A stretch of DNA of 7,075 nucleotides from Clostridia bacterium (GTDB taxonomy: Bacteria; Bacillota_A; Clostridia; Oscillospirales; CAG-382): NCBI GenBank assembly GCA_017615235.1, contig JAGAAM010000159.1:1-7075 (forward strand), in the 5' to 3' direction. The number at the start of each line of letters is the position of its first letter. Position 1 is the first letter of the stretch. Of the stretch, positions 1 through 5,055 are shown piece by piece. Made by a program: the position numbers and the translations under genes. The notes under the pieces are model-generated. The model was not told the DNA's origin and ran no database searches. It worked only from the letters and a program-made list of their open reading frames with translations.

Positions 1-163
1 GCCCTCCGGACGTGAATAACACGCGAGCAGCGCGAGCGTATATCGCGGCGCGCGAAAGCGCGCTATATCGCGTTGCGAAGCAATATATCGCGTTTGCGCA
101 AGCAAACATATCGCCAAAAACGCGAAGGTGTTCATAAATCTAAACCTCATGGTTTTTTGTCCC
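1..163. repeat. Truncated left copy of tandem hairpin-ladder element
   Basis: This stretch repeats positions 247-410 at an offset of 246-247 bases, with a few substitutions and one base missing near 124. Only the right half of the element is visible; the rest lies beyond the left edge. It carries the heptamer ATATCGC at 40-46, 65-71, 85-91 and 108-114, and the hairpins between them have the same stems as the second copy. Near 119-132 the last hairpin differs from the other copy (AACGC/GTGTT instead of AACGCC/GGCGTT) but still pairs through a G-T wobble. That hints the fold, not just the sequence, is kept. It ends in CATGGTTTTTTGTCCC like copy two. No coding signal is convincing here: the open frames simply run through the low-complexity hairpins. 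Confidence 0.85.
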
Positions 164-410
164 GCTCATGCGGGAGCGATATAAATCCCTTGCGGGATTT
201 GCGATATTTCCCTTTCGGGAAGCGATATATCCTCCGGATGCGATATGCCCTCCGGACGTGAATAACACGCGAGCAGCGCGAGCGTATATCGCGGCGCGCG
301 AAAGCGCGCTATATCGCGTTGCGAAGCAATATATCGCGTTTGCGCAAGCAAACATATCGCCAAAAACGCCGAAGGCGTTCATAACTCTAAACTTCATGGT
401 TTTTTGTCCC
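164..410. repeat. Complete unit of tandem hairpin-ladder element
   Basis: A 247-base unit built of small perfect hairpins joined by a heptamer. In the left half the joint is GCGATAT (176-182, 201-207, 222-228, 240-246). In the right half it is the reverse complement ATATCGC (286-292, 311-317, 331-337, 354-360). Left hairpins are AAATCCC/GGGATTT (183-200), TTCCC/GGGAA (208-221) and ATCC/GGAT (229-239). The centre (247-285) contains several short stems. Right hairpins are GCGCGC-GAAA-GCGCGC (294-309), GTTGC/GCAAT (318-330) and GTTTGC-GCAA-GCAAAC (338-353), then AACGCC/GGCGTT (365-379). A CCCGC/GCGGG hairpin (161-174) sits at the junction with copy one. It ends 24 bases before the promoter of the toxin-antitoxin pair. 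It resembles the modular intergenic repeats seen in some Clostridia, but I cannot name a family. Confidence 0.85.
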
Positions 411-434
411 CTGAGGAAACAAGAAATAACGGGG

Positions 435-462
435 TTGACAACCGCGAAAAAGCGAGTATAAT
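435..462 (+). promoter_or_regulatory. Consensus sigma-A-type promoter of the toxin-antitoxin operon
   Basis: TTGACA (435-440) and TATAAT (457-462) are both perfect consensus hexamers separated by 16 bases. Transcription would start near 469, about 38 bases before the antitoxin start codon. The leader contains a direct repeat AATTTG at 475-480 and 488-493 around TTGTACTA, a possible but weak operator. Phd-type antitoxins usually repress their own promoter by binding sites in this region. Confidence 0.85.
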
Positions 463-492
463 AAAAATAGGATGAATTTGTACTATTAATTT

Positions 493-498
493 GAGGTG
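493..498 (+). promoter_or_regulatory. Ribosome binding site deciding a GTG start
   Basis: GAGGTG lies 8 bases before the GTG at 507. No comparable site precedes the ATG at 537, and starting at 537 would remove the first beta strand of the Phd fold, so GTG 507 is preferred. Confidence 0.7.
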
Positions 499-506
499 TG
501 TTTTAA

Positions 507-752
507 GTGTTTATCAATACCGACGTCATTTTTTCGATGACTCAGGCGAACCAGAACTTTTCCGCGGTGGCGCGCGCGGCGGACCGGGAAGGCGAAGCCG
601 TCGTCTTTAAAAACAACAAGCCGAAATACGTCGTCGTCGACCTTGAACAGAACGAAAGGCTGCTTGACCTGACCGAAGACGAAAAGATCGATATCATCGC
701 CAAAAGGGTGCTTTCGAGATACATCGGGGCGTTCAGGGAGCTGGCGAAATGA
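507..752 (+). CDS. Type II toxin-antitoxin antitoxin, Phd/YefM family
   Basis: This 81-residue protein should neutralise the Doc toxin encoded next to it and repress the shared promoter. The N-terminal half (about residues 1-48) matches the Phd/YefM DNA-binding and dimerisation fold: INTDVIFSMTQANQNFSAVARAAD is the helix-strand entry, and VVFKNNKPKYVVVDLEQ is the typical second half. The tail (about 55-81) is charged and likely helical, as expected for the flexible segment that folds onto the toxin. Start is GTG at 507, supported by GAGGTG 8 bases upstream and by family alignment. Its stop overlaps the toxin start as ATGA (749-752), giving translational coupling with antitoxin first. Family membership is clear from the sequence; autoregulation is inferred from the family. 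Confidence 0.9.
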   Translation: MFINTDVIFSMTQANQNFSAVARAADREGEAVVFKNNKPKYVVVDLEQNERLLDLTEDEKIDIIAKRVLSRYIGAFRELAK

Positions 753-1126
753 TAAGATTTGACAGCGAAAAAGTTAAACTGCTCCACCAGCTTATGGCGC
801 AGGCGACCGGCGGCGGAACCGGAGTACGCGACGAAGGGTTGCTCGATTCCGCGCTTCAAAGCGCGTTCCAGACCTTCGGCGGCGAGGAGATCTATCCCTC
901 AAAGGAGGAAAAAGCCGCGCGTATATGCTGTTCGCTCGTGTCGAACCACGCTTTTGTCGACGGCAACAAACGCATCGGCGTTTACGTTATGCTGAGCTTT
1001 CTCGAGCTCAACGGAGTCCGCGTCGAAGCGACCGACGCCGAAGTCGTCGCTTTGGGACTGGGCATTGCCGACGGAAGAATGAAGTACGAAGATACTTTGA
1101 ACTGGATAAGAAAACACAAAGTATAA
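749..1126 (+). CDS. doc: Doc-type (death-on-curing) toxin, Fic/Doc fold
   Basis: A 125-residue protein, the same length class as phage P1 Doc (126). The Fic/Doc core motif is intact as HAFVDGNKR (residues 67-75): His67 and Phe69, then Asp71, Gly72, Asn73, Lys74 and Arg75. The known Doc enzyme phosphorylates elongation factor Tu and so halts translation. The same activity is likely here but inferred. The N-terminal part (GGGTGVRDEGLLDSALQS, residues 21-38) is also characteristic of Doc rather than long Fic AMP-transferases, and no inhibitory Fic alpha helix is seen in the chain, so inhibition must come from the antitoxin. It overlaps the antitoxin gene by 4 bases. No terminator follows, and only 47 bases separate it from the peptidase gene, so read-through is possible. 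Confidence 0.92.
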   Translation: MIRFDSEKVKLLHQLMAQATGGGTGVRDEGLLDSALQSAFQTFGGEEIYPSKEEKAARICCSLVSNHAFVDGNKRIGVYVMLSFLELNGVRVEATDAEVVALGLGIADGRMKYEDTLNWIRKHKV

Positions 1127-1173
1127 CGCGGTCTTTACGCGTCACTGTTTGCGAACAAAAGGAGTAAAAACCA

Positions 1174-2214
1174 ATGAAAACCCTTACTTTCAACGAACAG
1201 TATTACCTCGAAACGCTTAAAAAGCTGATCGGGATCGACAGCACGACGGGGCAGTACGAGGAAATACAGAAATTTATCTGCGACACGCTCGACGCGCTCG
1301 GGTACGAATACGCCGTCACGCACAAAGGCGGCGTGATCGCGACGCTCGGCGGGGAAGGCGATCCGCTTTGCGTGACCGGGCATTTCGACGACATCGGGCT
1401 TTACGTCCGCAAGGTCAACGCCGACGGCACGCTGAACGTCTGCGCGGTCGGCGGGCTTTATCCCTTTTACTGCGTGACGGAGAACGTCCGTGTCCACACC
1501 CGCGACGGAAAGGTCTATACCGGCACGGTCTGCCGCACTCCGAACTCGGTCCACGTCACGGAAGACGAATTGAGCAAAGAGCTTCCCGACTTCCGCACCA
1601 ACGTCTGCGTGGTGCTCGACCTCGACGTGAAGTCCGCCGCCGACGTCGCCGGATACGGCATAGCGACCGGCGACGTGATCGCGCTCGAACCGCGCTTCAC
1701 GCTTTCCGGCGGATATATAAAATCCCGCTTTATCGACGACAAAGCCGCCGTCGCGCTGATGCTCGCGGCGATGAAGGCGATAAAAGACGAAGGAAAAGAT
1801 CTTGAACGCAAGGTGTACTTCTATTTCGCCGGTTACGAGGAGATCGGTCACGGCACGGCGTATATGCCGCGCGACGTGAAAGACGTGCTCGCCGTCGACA
1901 TCGCGCCGACGGGACCCGACCAGACCTCCGACGAAAGAAAGGTATCGGTCTTCGCGAAGGATTCGCGCTTCCCCTATCACTGGGAGATGACCAACGAGCT
2001 TCGCAAAGCGGCGATCGAGGGCGGGATCGACTTCGTGATGGATATTTTCACCCCGCATTACGGCACCGACGCCGACGTAAACGTCATGATCGGTTACGAC
2101 GTCCGGCACGCCGCGATCGGTTTCGGCACGGCGAACAGCCACGGTTACGAAAGAACGCATATCGACGGGATCAGAAACACCTATCGCCTGCTGGCGGCTT
2201 ATATTTTGAAATAA
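1174..2214 (+). CDS. M42-family metallo-aminopeptidase (glutamyl aminopeptidase/endoglucanase-like)
   Basis: A 346-residue cytosolic peptidase of the M42 (TET-like) family, which trims N-terminal residues from peptides with two metal ions. The full set of expected residues is visible: His70 and Asp72 in HFDDIG, bridging Asp188 in RFIDDKAA, catalytic Glu222 and ligand Glu223 in EEIGHGTA, Asp242 in AVDIAP, and His323 in NSHGYERTH. The segment at about residues 75-165 is the inserted PDZ-like dimerisation domain of the family. Length is normal. Some motif positions differ from the usual (EEIGHGTA rather than EEVGxRGA; DD where DE is common in HxDE), so this is probably a divergent subgroup whose substrate I cannot name. 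Start ATG 1174 has AAAAGGAG 9 bases upstream. No signal peptide. The GNAT gene follows 12 bases later, so the two share a transcript. Confidence 0.88.
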   Translation: MKTLTFNEQYYLETLKKLIGIDSTTGQYEEIQKFICDTLDALGYEYAVTHKGGVIATLGGEGDPLCVTGHFDDIGLYVRKVNADGTLNVCAVGGLYPFYCVTENVRVHTRDGKVYTGTVCRTPNSVHVTEDELSKELPDFRTNVCVVLDLDVKSAADVAGYGIATGDVIALEPRFTLSGGYIKSRFIDDKAAVALMLAAMKAIKDEGKDLERKVYFYFAGYEEIGHGTAYMPRDVKDVLAVDIAPTGPDQTSDERKVSVFAKDSRFPYHWEMTNELRKAAIEGGIDFVMDIFTPHYGTDADVNVMIGYDVRHAAIGFGTANSHGYERTHIDGIRNTYRLLAAYILK

Positions 2215-2226
2215 AGGAGCGGAAAA

Positions 2227-2715
2227 ATGGACATCGAAATAAGCGGAAAGACTCTTGTTTTGCGCCCCATGACGCAGAAAGAACACCGCGCGCTCTGGCG
2301 CAAATATCTGCCGGACGCGGTCACTCCCGGCAACGCGAGGACCTTTGAATACGACGAGGAAAAGACCGACGCGCTTTTCGAAGCGCTCAACGAGAAAGCC
2401 GACTGGTGCCCCGCCGCCGGGATATTCACGAAGAACGACGAGATCGTCGGGATGATCCAGCTCCCGCGCGTGATTTATTCCGAACGCCGCAGCGACGTTT
2501 ACCTCCTTATCGCCAACGAGACCCTGCGCGGCAAGGGCTACGGCACCGACGCGCTCGAACTCGCTCTGGAATTCGCCAAAAGACAGATGTCGCTCACCCG
2601 CGTCTACGCGGAGGTCCCGGCGAACAACGCCAGGATGATCCGCGTGCTTCAGAAATGCGGATTCATGAATACCCGCGGCGAGGGCGAGAGAAGGTTTTTT
2701 GTGAAGGTAATGTGA
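2227..2715 (+). CDS. GNAT-family N-acetyltransferase (RimJ/RimL-like)
   Basis: A 162-residue acetyltransferase of the GNAT fold, transferring acetyl from acetyl-CoA to an amine. Opening strand TLVLRPMTQKE (9-19) is typical of the RimJ/RimL-like branch. Motif A, which binds the CoA pyrophosphate, is RGKGYGTDALELALEFAK starting at Arg101 (R-G-K-G-Y-G). Motif B is NNARMIRVLQKCGF (133-146), with the Asn and the closing GF typical of this group. The substrate (ribosomal protein terminus, another protein, or small molecule) cannot be told from sequence. Its ribosome site AAAGGAG overlaps the stop of the peptidase gene and the gap is 12 bases, so both are in one operon. A strong terminator follows 46 bases later. 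Confidence 0.88.
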   Translation: MDIEISGKTLVLRPMTQKEHRALWRKYLPDAVTPGNARTFEYDEEKTDALFEALNEKADWCPAAGIFTKNDEIVGMIQLPRVIYSERRSDVYLLIANETLRGKGYGTDALELALEFAKRQMSLTRVYAEVPANNARMIRVLQKCGFMNTRGEGERRFFVKVM

Positions 2716-2760
2716 GCGCGGGATGATTAATAATTTATAATTAATAATGAATAATTGAGG

Positions 2761-2796
2761 AGGAAAAGCCGTTTTACGGCTTTTCTTCTTTTTTTA
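2761..2796 (+). terminator. Intrinsic terminator of the peptidase-acetyltransferase operon
   Basis: AAAAGCCGT (2764-2772) pairs with ACGGCTTTT (2776-2784) around a TTT loop and can be extended outward by three pairs. It is followed by CTTCTTTTTTTATT. Orientation and T-tract fit the plus strand. The 45 bases before it (2716-2760) are AT-rich with ATTAAT-type repeats and carry no gene. Confidence 0.9.
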
Positions 2797-2861
2797 TTTA
2801 AATTCTGTGTTACGTTCGCGGTTGACGGGTATTACAGTGATAATTTGCTGTGTACTCTCCC

Positions 2862-2924
2862 GGCGGGCGAGTACGGGGGTCCCCGAAAACGCGAAGCGTT
2901 TTTGGGGCATTACGCTCGCCCGCC
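2862..2924. other. Long compound hairpin in gene-free region
   Basis: GGCGGGCGAG (2862-2871) pairs perfectly with CTCGCCCGCC (2915-2924). Inside it, CCCCGAAAACGC (2881-2892) pairs with GCGTTTTTGGGG (2896-2907) with one G-T wobble and a GAA loop. The two stems are separated by an asymmetric internal loop (2872-2880 and 2908-2914). No T-tract follows on either strand, so it is not a simple terminator. No reading frame with a ribosome site covers it. It could be a structured RNA or an intergenic repeat of the host; strand is undecided. Confidence 0.6.
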
Positions 2925-2958
2925 CTGAAACATCTAACGAGACATAAACCCGCAACGT

Positions 2959-2987
2959 AAAAAAGGAAGGGGTGCTCCCTTCCTTTT
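2959..2987 (-). terminator. Minus-strand terminator hairpin, AAGGAAGGG type
   Basis: AAAAGGAAGGG (2961-2971) pairs with CCCTTCCTTTT (2977-2987) with a 5-base loop. Read on the minus strand it ends in six T. It lies about 90 bases beyond the first terminator of the minus-strand lipoprotein gene and may be a backup. It is close in sequence to the hairpin at 5060-5082. Confidence 0.65.
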
Positions 2988-3039
2988 AAGTTTACAGTCA
3001 TGAGTGCGCTGACGCGCACGTTATGATTTTCGCTGCGCG

Positions 3040-3065
3040 CCCCCGCTTGCTCTCGGGGGTTTTTT
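3040..3065 (+). terminator. Plus-strand intrinsic terminator without an assigned gene
   Basis: CCCCCG (3040-3045) pairs with CGGGGG (3054-3059), followed by TTTTTT (3060-3065). The nearest plus-strand gene ends at 2715 and already has its own terminator, so this either serves an unrecognised transcript in 2800-3040 or shields the convergent minus-strand gene. A 6-bp hairpin GTGCGC/GCGCAC (3004-3019) sits just upstream. Confidence 0.65.
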
Positions 3066-3072
3066 ATCTGTT

Positions 3073-3101
3073 AAAAAGGCAGCCGTCGAAAGACGGCTGC
3101 C
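3073..3101 (-). terminator. Terminator of the minus-strand lipoprotein operon
   Basis: GGCAGCCGTC (3078-3087) and GACGGCTGCC (3092-3101) form a perfect 10-bp stem with a 4-base loop. On the minus strand it is followed by five T (complement of 3073-3077). It starts 7 bases after the lipoprotein stop codon. Confidence 0.9.
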
Positions 3102-3108
3102 GCATTGT

Positions 3109-3786
3109 TCACCAAATATGTTCGTACTTATCCGGATCGTAATCGACCGGCAGATCGGGAAAGTTCCCGAATCCCATTTGATGTCGCTGCTTGTACCCCA
3201 TGATATGTTCGTTGAAATTGAAATAATAGCTGTGATGAGTGTCGGCGTCTTCGGTTTCGATGATCACGTCGGCTATGCTTCCGATATGTACCGCAATATA
3301 TAGACTGTCTGCCACTTGTCCTTCTCCCGGTTTACTCGGTTCTAAAAAGTAGTAGTATATAGTGTCCTCGTCGACGCATTCATCCCACTCCGGGATCCAT
3401 CTTGTCCGTTTGATCCGGGACTCCGGAAGTTCATTCCCGGTAGCGGGATCCAGGAAACGGATCGTCGGTTCCTTTTCATAAAACGGCGGATGCTGCGGAA
3501 AGTAGGTTACTTCAAAAAGCACCCAGTTGTCTTGTATATACATACTCGGTCCGCTTGCCACCGACATAGAAAAGTTTCTTAACAGTATCTGAAACGCACG
3601 GTCTTCAGGACTTAGAGTACGCGGGTCCTTGAATACTAAAAGTTCTTCCGAAACATCAGAAGAATCAGATATTTCATCTTCCGACGGGTCTGCGGATTCC
3701 CGCGAAGTGTCGTCGCAGGATGAAAGAGCAAAAACACCGATCATCAGCAGCACTGTCAGTAAAATCGCTGTTAATCTTTTATACAT
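3109..3786 (-). CDS. Predicted lipoprotein of unknown function
   Basis: A 225-residue protein that should be anchored to the outer face of the membrane by a lipid. It has a short basic start (MYKRL), a hydrophobic stretch and a lipobox LSSC with Cys24 as the modified residue. A Ser/Asp/Glu-rich linker of about 25 residues follows. The remaining ~175 residues are rich in aromatic and acidic residues and match no family I recognise. Start: a GTG at 3795 is in frame, but AGAGGTGA lies 6-7 bases before the ATG at 3786 and would overlap the GTG, so ATG 3786 is chosen. It begins 17 bases after the stop of the secreted Cys/His protein gene, so the two probably share a transcript and may work together at the cell surface. 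Codons are more AT-rich than those of serA or the peptidase. Confidence 0.75.
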   Translation of the reverse strand: MYKRLTAILLTVLLMIGVFALSSCDDTSRESADPSEDEISDSSDVSEELLVFKDPRTLSPEDRAFQILLRNFSMSVASGPSMYIQDNWVLFEVTYFPQHPPFYEKEPTIRFLDPATGNELPESRIKRTRWIPEWDECVDEDTIYYYFLEPSKPGEGQVADSLYIAVHIGSIADVIIETEDADTHHSYYFNFNEHIMGYKQRHQMGFGNFPDLPVDYDPDKYEHIW

Positions 3787-3803
3787 TTCCGTCACCTCTC
3801 AGC

Positions 3804-4727
3804 TTAATCGCCTTTGGATACCTGTCCGCCGGGATTTTTGGTTTTATATCCGCAATAGCGGCAGGTGTACCATACCCCGACCTGGTTGAAGGTATGTCCT
3901 TCAACGTATGTCTCGCCGCAGTCGGCGCAGTATTTGTTGTGACCGGCGGAAGGGGTCGCCGCGGGTGTATAAGTGAAGTGGTGTGAAAAGGAAAGCCCGG
4001 TTCTTTCGCAAACCGAACAGCCGCCTTTGTGGTGCTGGTTGTTATTTACTCCGTAAACGTTTGTCTGCGTGTGCGAGGTATCGACGGTATAGTATTTTAC
4101 GTTCACTGTTCCATTTGGCTCTTTGTAACCCCCGGGCACTCCGGAAAGGGCGTGAAGAAAAATGCAGGAATTGCCCCATTTTGAACGTATAAGAGTAGGA
4201 ACTCCGTTGCTGACCGAAACGACAATACCGGAATGCACCGCTGTATTGTTGCGGATGTATACAACAATACATCCCGCAACGGGAGTCGTTATCTGATGCG
4301 TATGAGGATCTTTGATCCAAACGGCGACGTCCTGCGGGTTGGAAGTGTTGATATAGCCGTCGTTAAGCCAGTACAAGCGTTTATTGGCTCCGGTCTGCCA
4401 GGCGTAGTTATGGCAGTTGAAATAGTTGGATGCGGTATTCCGGTTGTCTCCGTACTCGTTGTATTCAACTATACCGGAAACTATAGACATAGCAGTTGAC
4501 TTTCTTTCCTCTTTTTCCGCGTCGGTAAGTTCGAATTGATCGCCTTTCAGTTGATACACCCTGTACGAAACGTTTGAAAAGGTTTTTTTCGTCAACACGT
4601 TGTAATCGTCAATTGTAGCGTAATGTGCGCTTGCGCAAAGCGGGAGAACAAGCGCGACAAGTATCGCTATCGCCGCGACCACTCTGATAATGCGGGGGCG
4701 GAAAGCGGTTTTGGTTTTGAAGATCAT
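3804..4727 (-). CDS. Secreted protein with Cys/His peptidase-like core and C-terminal CxxC repeats
   Basis: A 307-residue exported protein. A Sec signal peptide is clear: basic FRPRIIR, hydrophobic residues 16-31, and a likely signal peptidase I cut after ASA (Ala34). The core has NCHNYAWQTG (Cys105) and AVHSGIVVS (His165), followed by SKWGNSCIFLHALSG (182-196). This order of Cys, then His in an H-S-G-I-V strand, resembles NlpC/P60- or CHAP-like papain-fold enzymes. A cell-wall hydrolase or amidase role is possible but unproven. The C-terminal third has three CxxC pairs (237/240, 267/270, 289/292), two of them in C-x-x-C-G, alternating with His-rich pieces (HHF, GHTF), as in surface-protein repeats that could bind zinc. 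Start ATG 4727 has AAGGAG 6-7 bases upstream. Lower GC than flanking genes suggests a different history. Catalytic activity is inference only. Confidence 0.75.
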   Translation of the reverse strand: MIFKTKTAFRPRIIRVVAAIAILVALVLPLCASAHYATIDDYNVLTKKTFSNVSYRVYQLKGDQFELTDAEKEERKSTAMSIVSGIVEYNEYGDNRNTASNYFNCHNYAWQTGANKRLYWLNDGYINTSNPQDVAVWIKDPHTHQITTPVAGCIVVYIRNNTAVHSGIVVSVSNGVPTLIRSKWGNSCIFLHALSGVPGGYKEPNGTVNVKYYTVDTSHTQTNVYGVNNNQHHKGGCSVCERTGLSFSHHFTYTPAATPSAGHNKYCADCGETYVEGHTFNQVGVWYTCRYCGYKTKNPGGQVSKGD

Positions 4728-4759
4728 GGTTTACTCCTTCTTTGTGTCAGTGTCGGTTT

Positions 4760-4846
4760 TTAAAACGGAAGGGTGTGCGCGCATAGTTGGAAAGCTCTTT
4801 TTTTCGCCATAGAACAGATCATATGCTGTTACATGGGGCCTCCTTT
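4760..4846 (-). promoter_or_regulatory. Leader with strong ribosome site, AUG-UAA start-stop and small upstream frame
   Basis: On the minus strand AAAGGAGG (4846 to 4839) is a near-perfect ribosome site. Four bases later comes ATG (4834-4832) followed at once by TAA. Further on, an ATG at 4822 opens a 20-residue frame (MICSMAKKRAFQLCAHTLPF) that ends at 4760, 32 bases before the secreted-protein start. Its distance from AAAGGAGG (16 bases) is too long for normal initiation, though reinitiation after the start-stop is imaginable. It may be a translational control leader or the remains of a lost gene start. The bases are plain to see; the function is a guess. Confidence 0.35.
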
Positions 4847-4863
4847 CTTTATGTTTCAAAAAC

Positions 4864-4875
4864 GCGCGTACGCGC
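4864..4875. promoter_or_regulatory. Perfect 12-bp palindrome in the leader of the secreted-protein operon
   Basis: GCGCGTACGCGC reads the same on both strands. It lies about 14-25 bases downstream of the predicted minus-strand transcription start (near 4889), where a repressor site would act. On the minus strand it is followed by GTTTTTG, so a weak attenuator is an alternative, though the RNA stem would be only 4 bp. Confidence 0.4.
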
Positions 4876-4895
4876 ATAAAACATTACTTTAAAGT

Positions 4896-4923
4896 ATTAT
4901 ATCACGGAAAAAATTAATATCAA
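4896..4923 (-). promoter_or_regulatory. Promoter of the secreted protein-lipoprotein operon
   Basis: On the minus strand TTGATA (4923 to 4918, one mismatch to consensus) and TATAAT (4901 to 4896, perfect) are 16 bases apart. The start of transcription would fall near 4889, leaving a leader of about 160 bases before the ATG at 4727. The surrounding 4880-4970 is strongly AT-rich. Confidence 0.7.
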
Positions 4924-4970
4924 TATGTAAAAGTATAAATATTTAATGCGTAAAGTTCCATAAATACGAA

Positions 4971-5039
4971 ATGAACGATTACATCTCCACCGACGAAGAA
5001 CTCGCCGCTTACCGCAAGACTTTGCCGAAAGTGGATTGA
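4971..5039 (+). pseudogene. Orphan 22-codon reading frame, possible gene remnant
   Basis: ATG at 4971 opens MNDYISTDEELAAYRKTLPKVD and stops at TGA 5037-5039. The codons (CTC, GCC, TAC, CGC, AAG, ACC) look like those of the GC-rich core genes, in contrast to the AT-rich DNA just upstream. There is no ribosome site before the ATG, and the upstream frame closes at a stop codon (4944-4946) after only eight further codons. This fits the surviving tail of a larger gene better than a working small protein. I do not recognise the parent family. A real microprotein cannot be excluded. Confidence 0.3.
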
Positions 5040-5055
5040 AACGTAAATACGCACT

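Noticed and set aside
1..410. CRISPR-like array
   Set aside because: The recurring heptamer is too short for a repeat, it inverts midway, the intervals are themselves hairpins of unequal length, and no cas gene is present.
73..461. Several open frames on both strands across the hairpin array
   Set aside because: They follow the repeat structure, have no ribosome sites, and give low-complexity proteins that repeat with the DNA unit; stop-free runs are expected in GC-rich hairpins.
1126..1142. ACGCG/CGCGT hairpin after the toxin gene as a terminator
   Set aside because: Only 5 pairs with a 7-base loop and no T-tract; it is more likely chance, leaving read-through into the peptidase gene possible.
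1135..2286. 383-codon minus-strand frame
   Set aside because: It is the antisense of the M42 peptidase and the start of the acetyltransferase, both of which have clear motifs and ribosome sites on the plus strand.
2822..2844. Promoter TTGACG with GATAAT on the plus strand
   Set aside because: Spacing between the two is 11 bases, too short, and no better -10 box lies 16-18 bases away.
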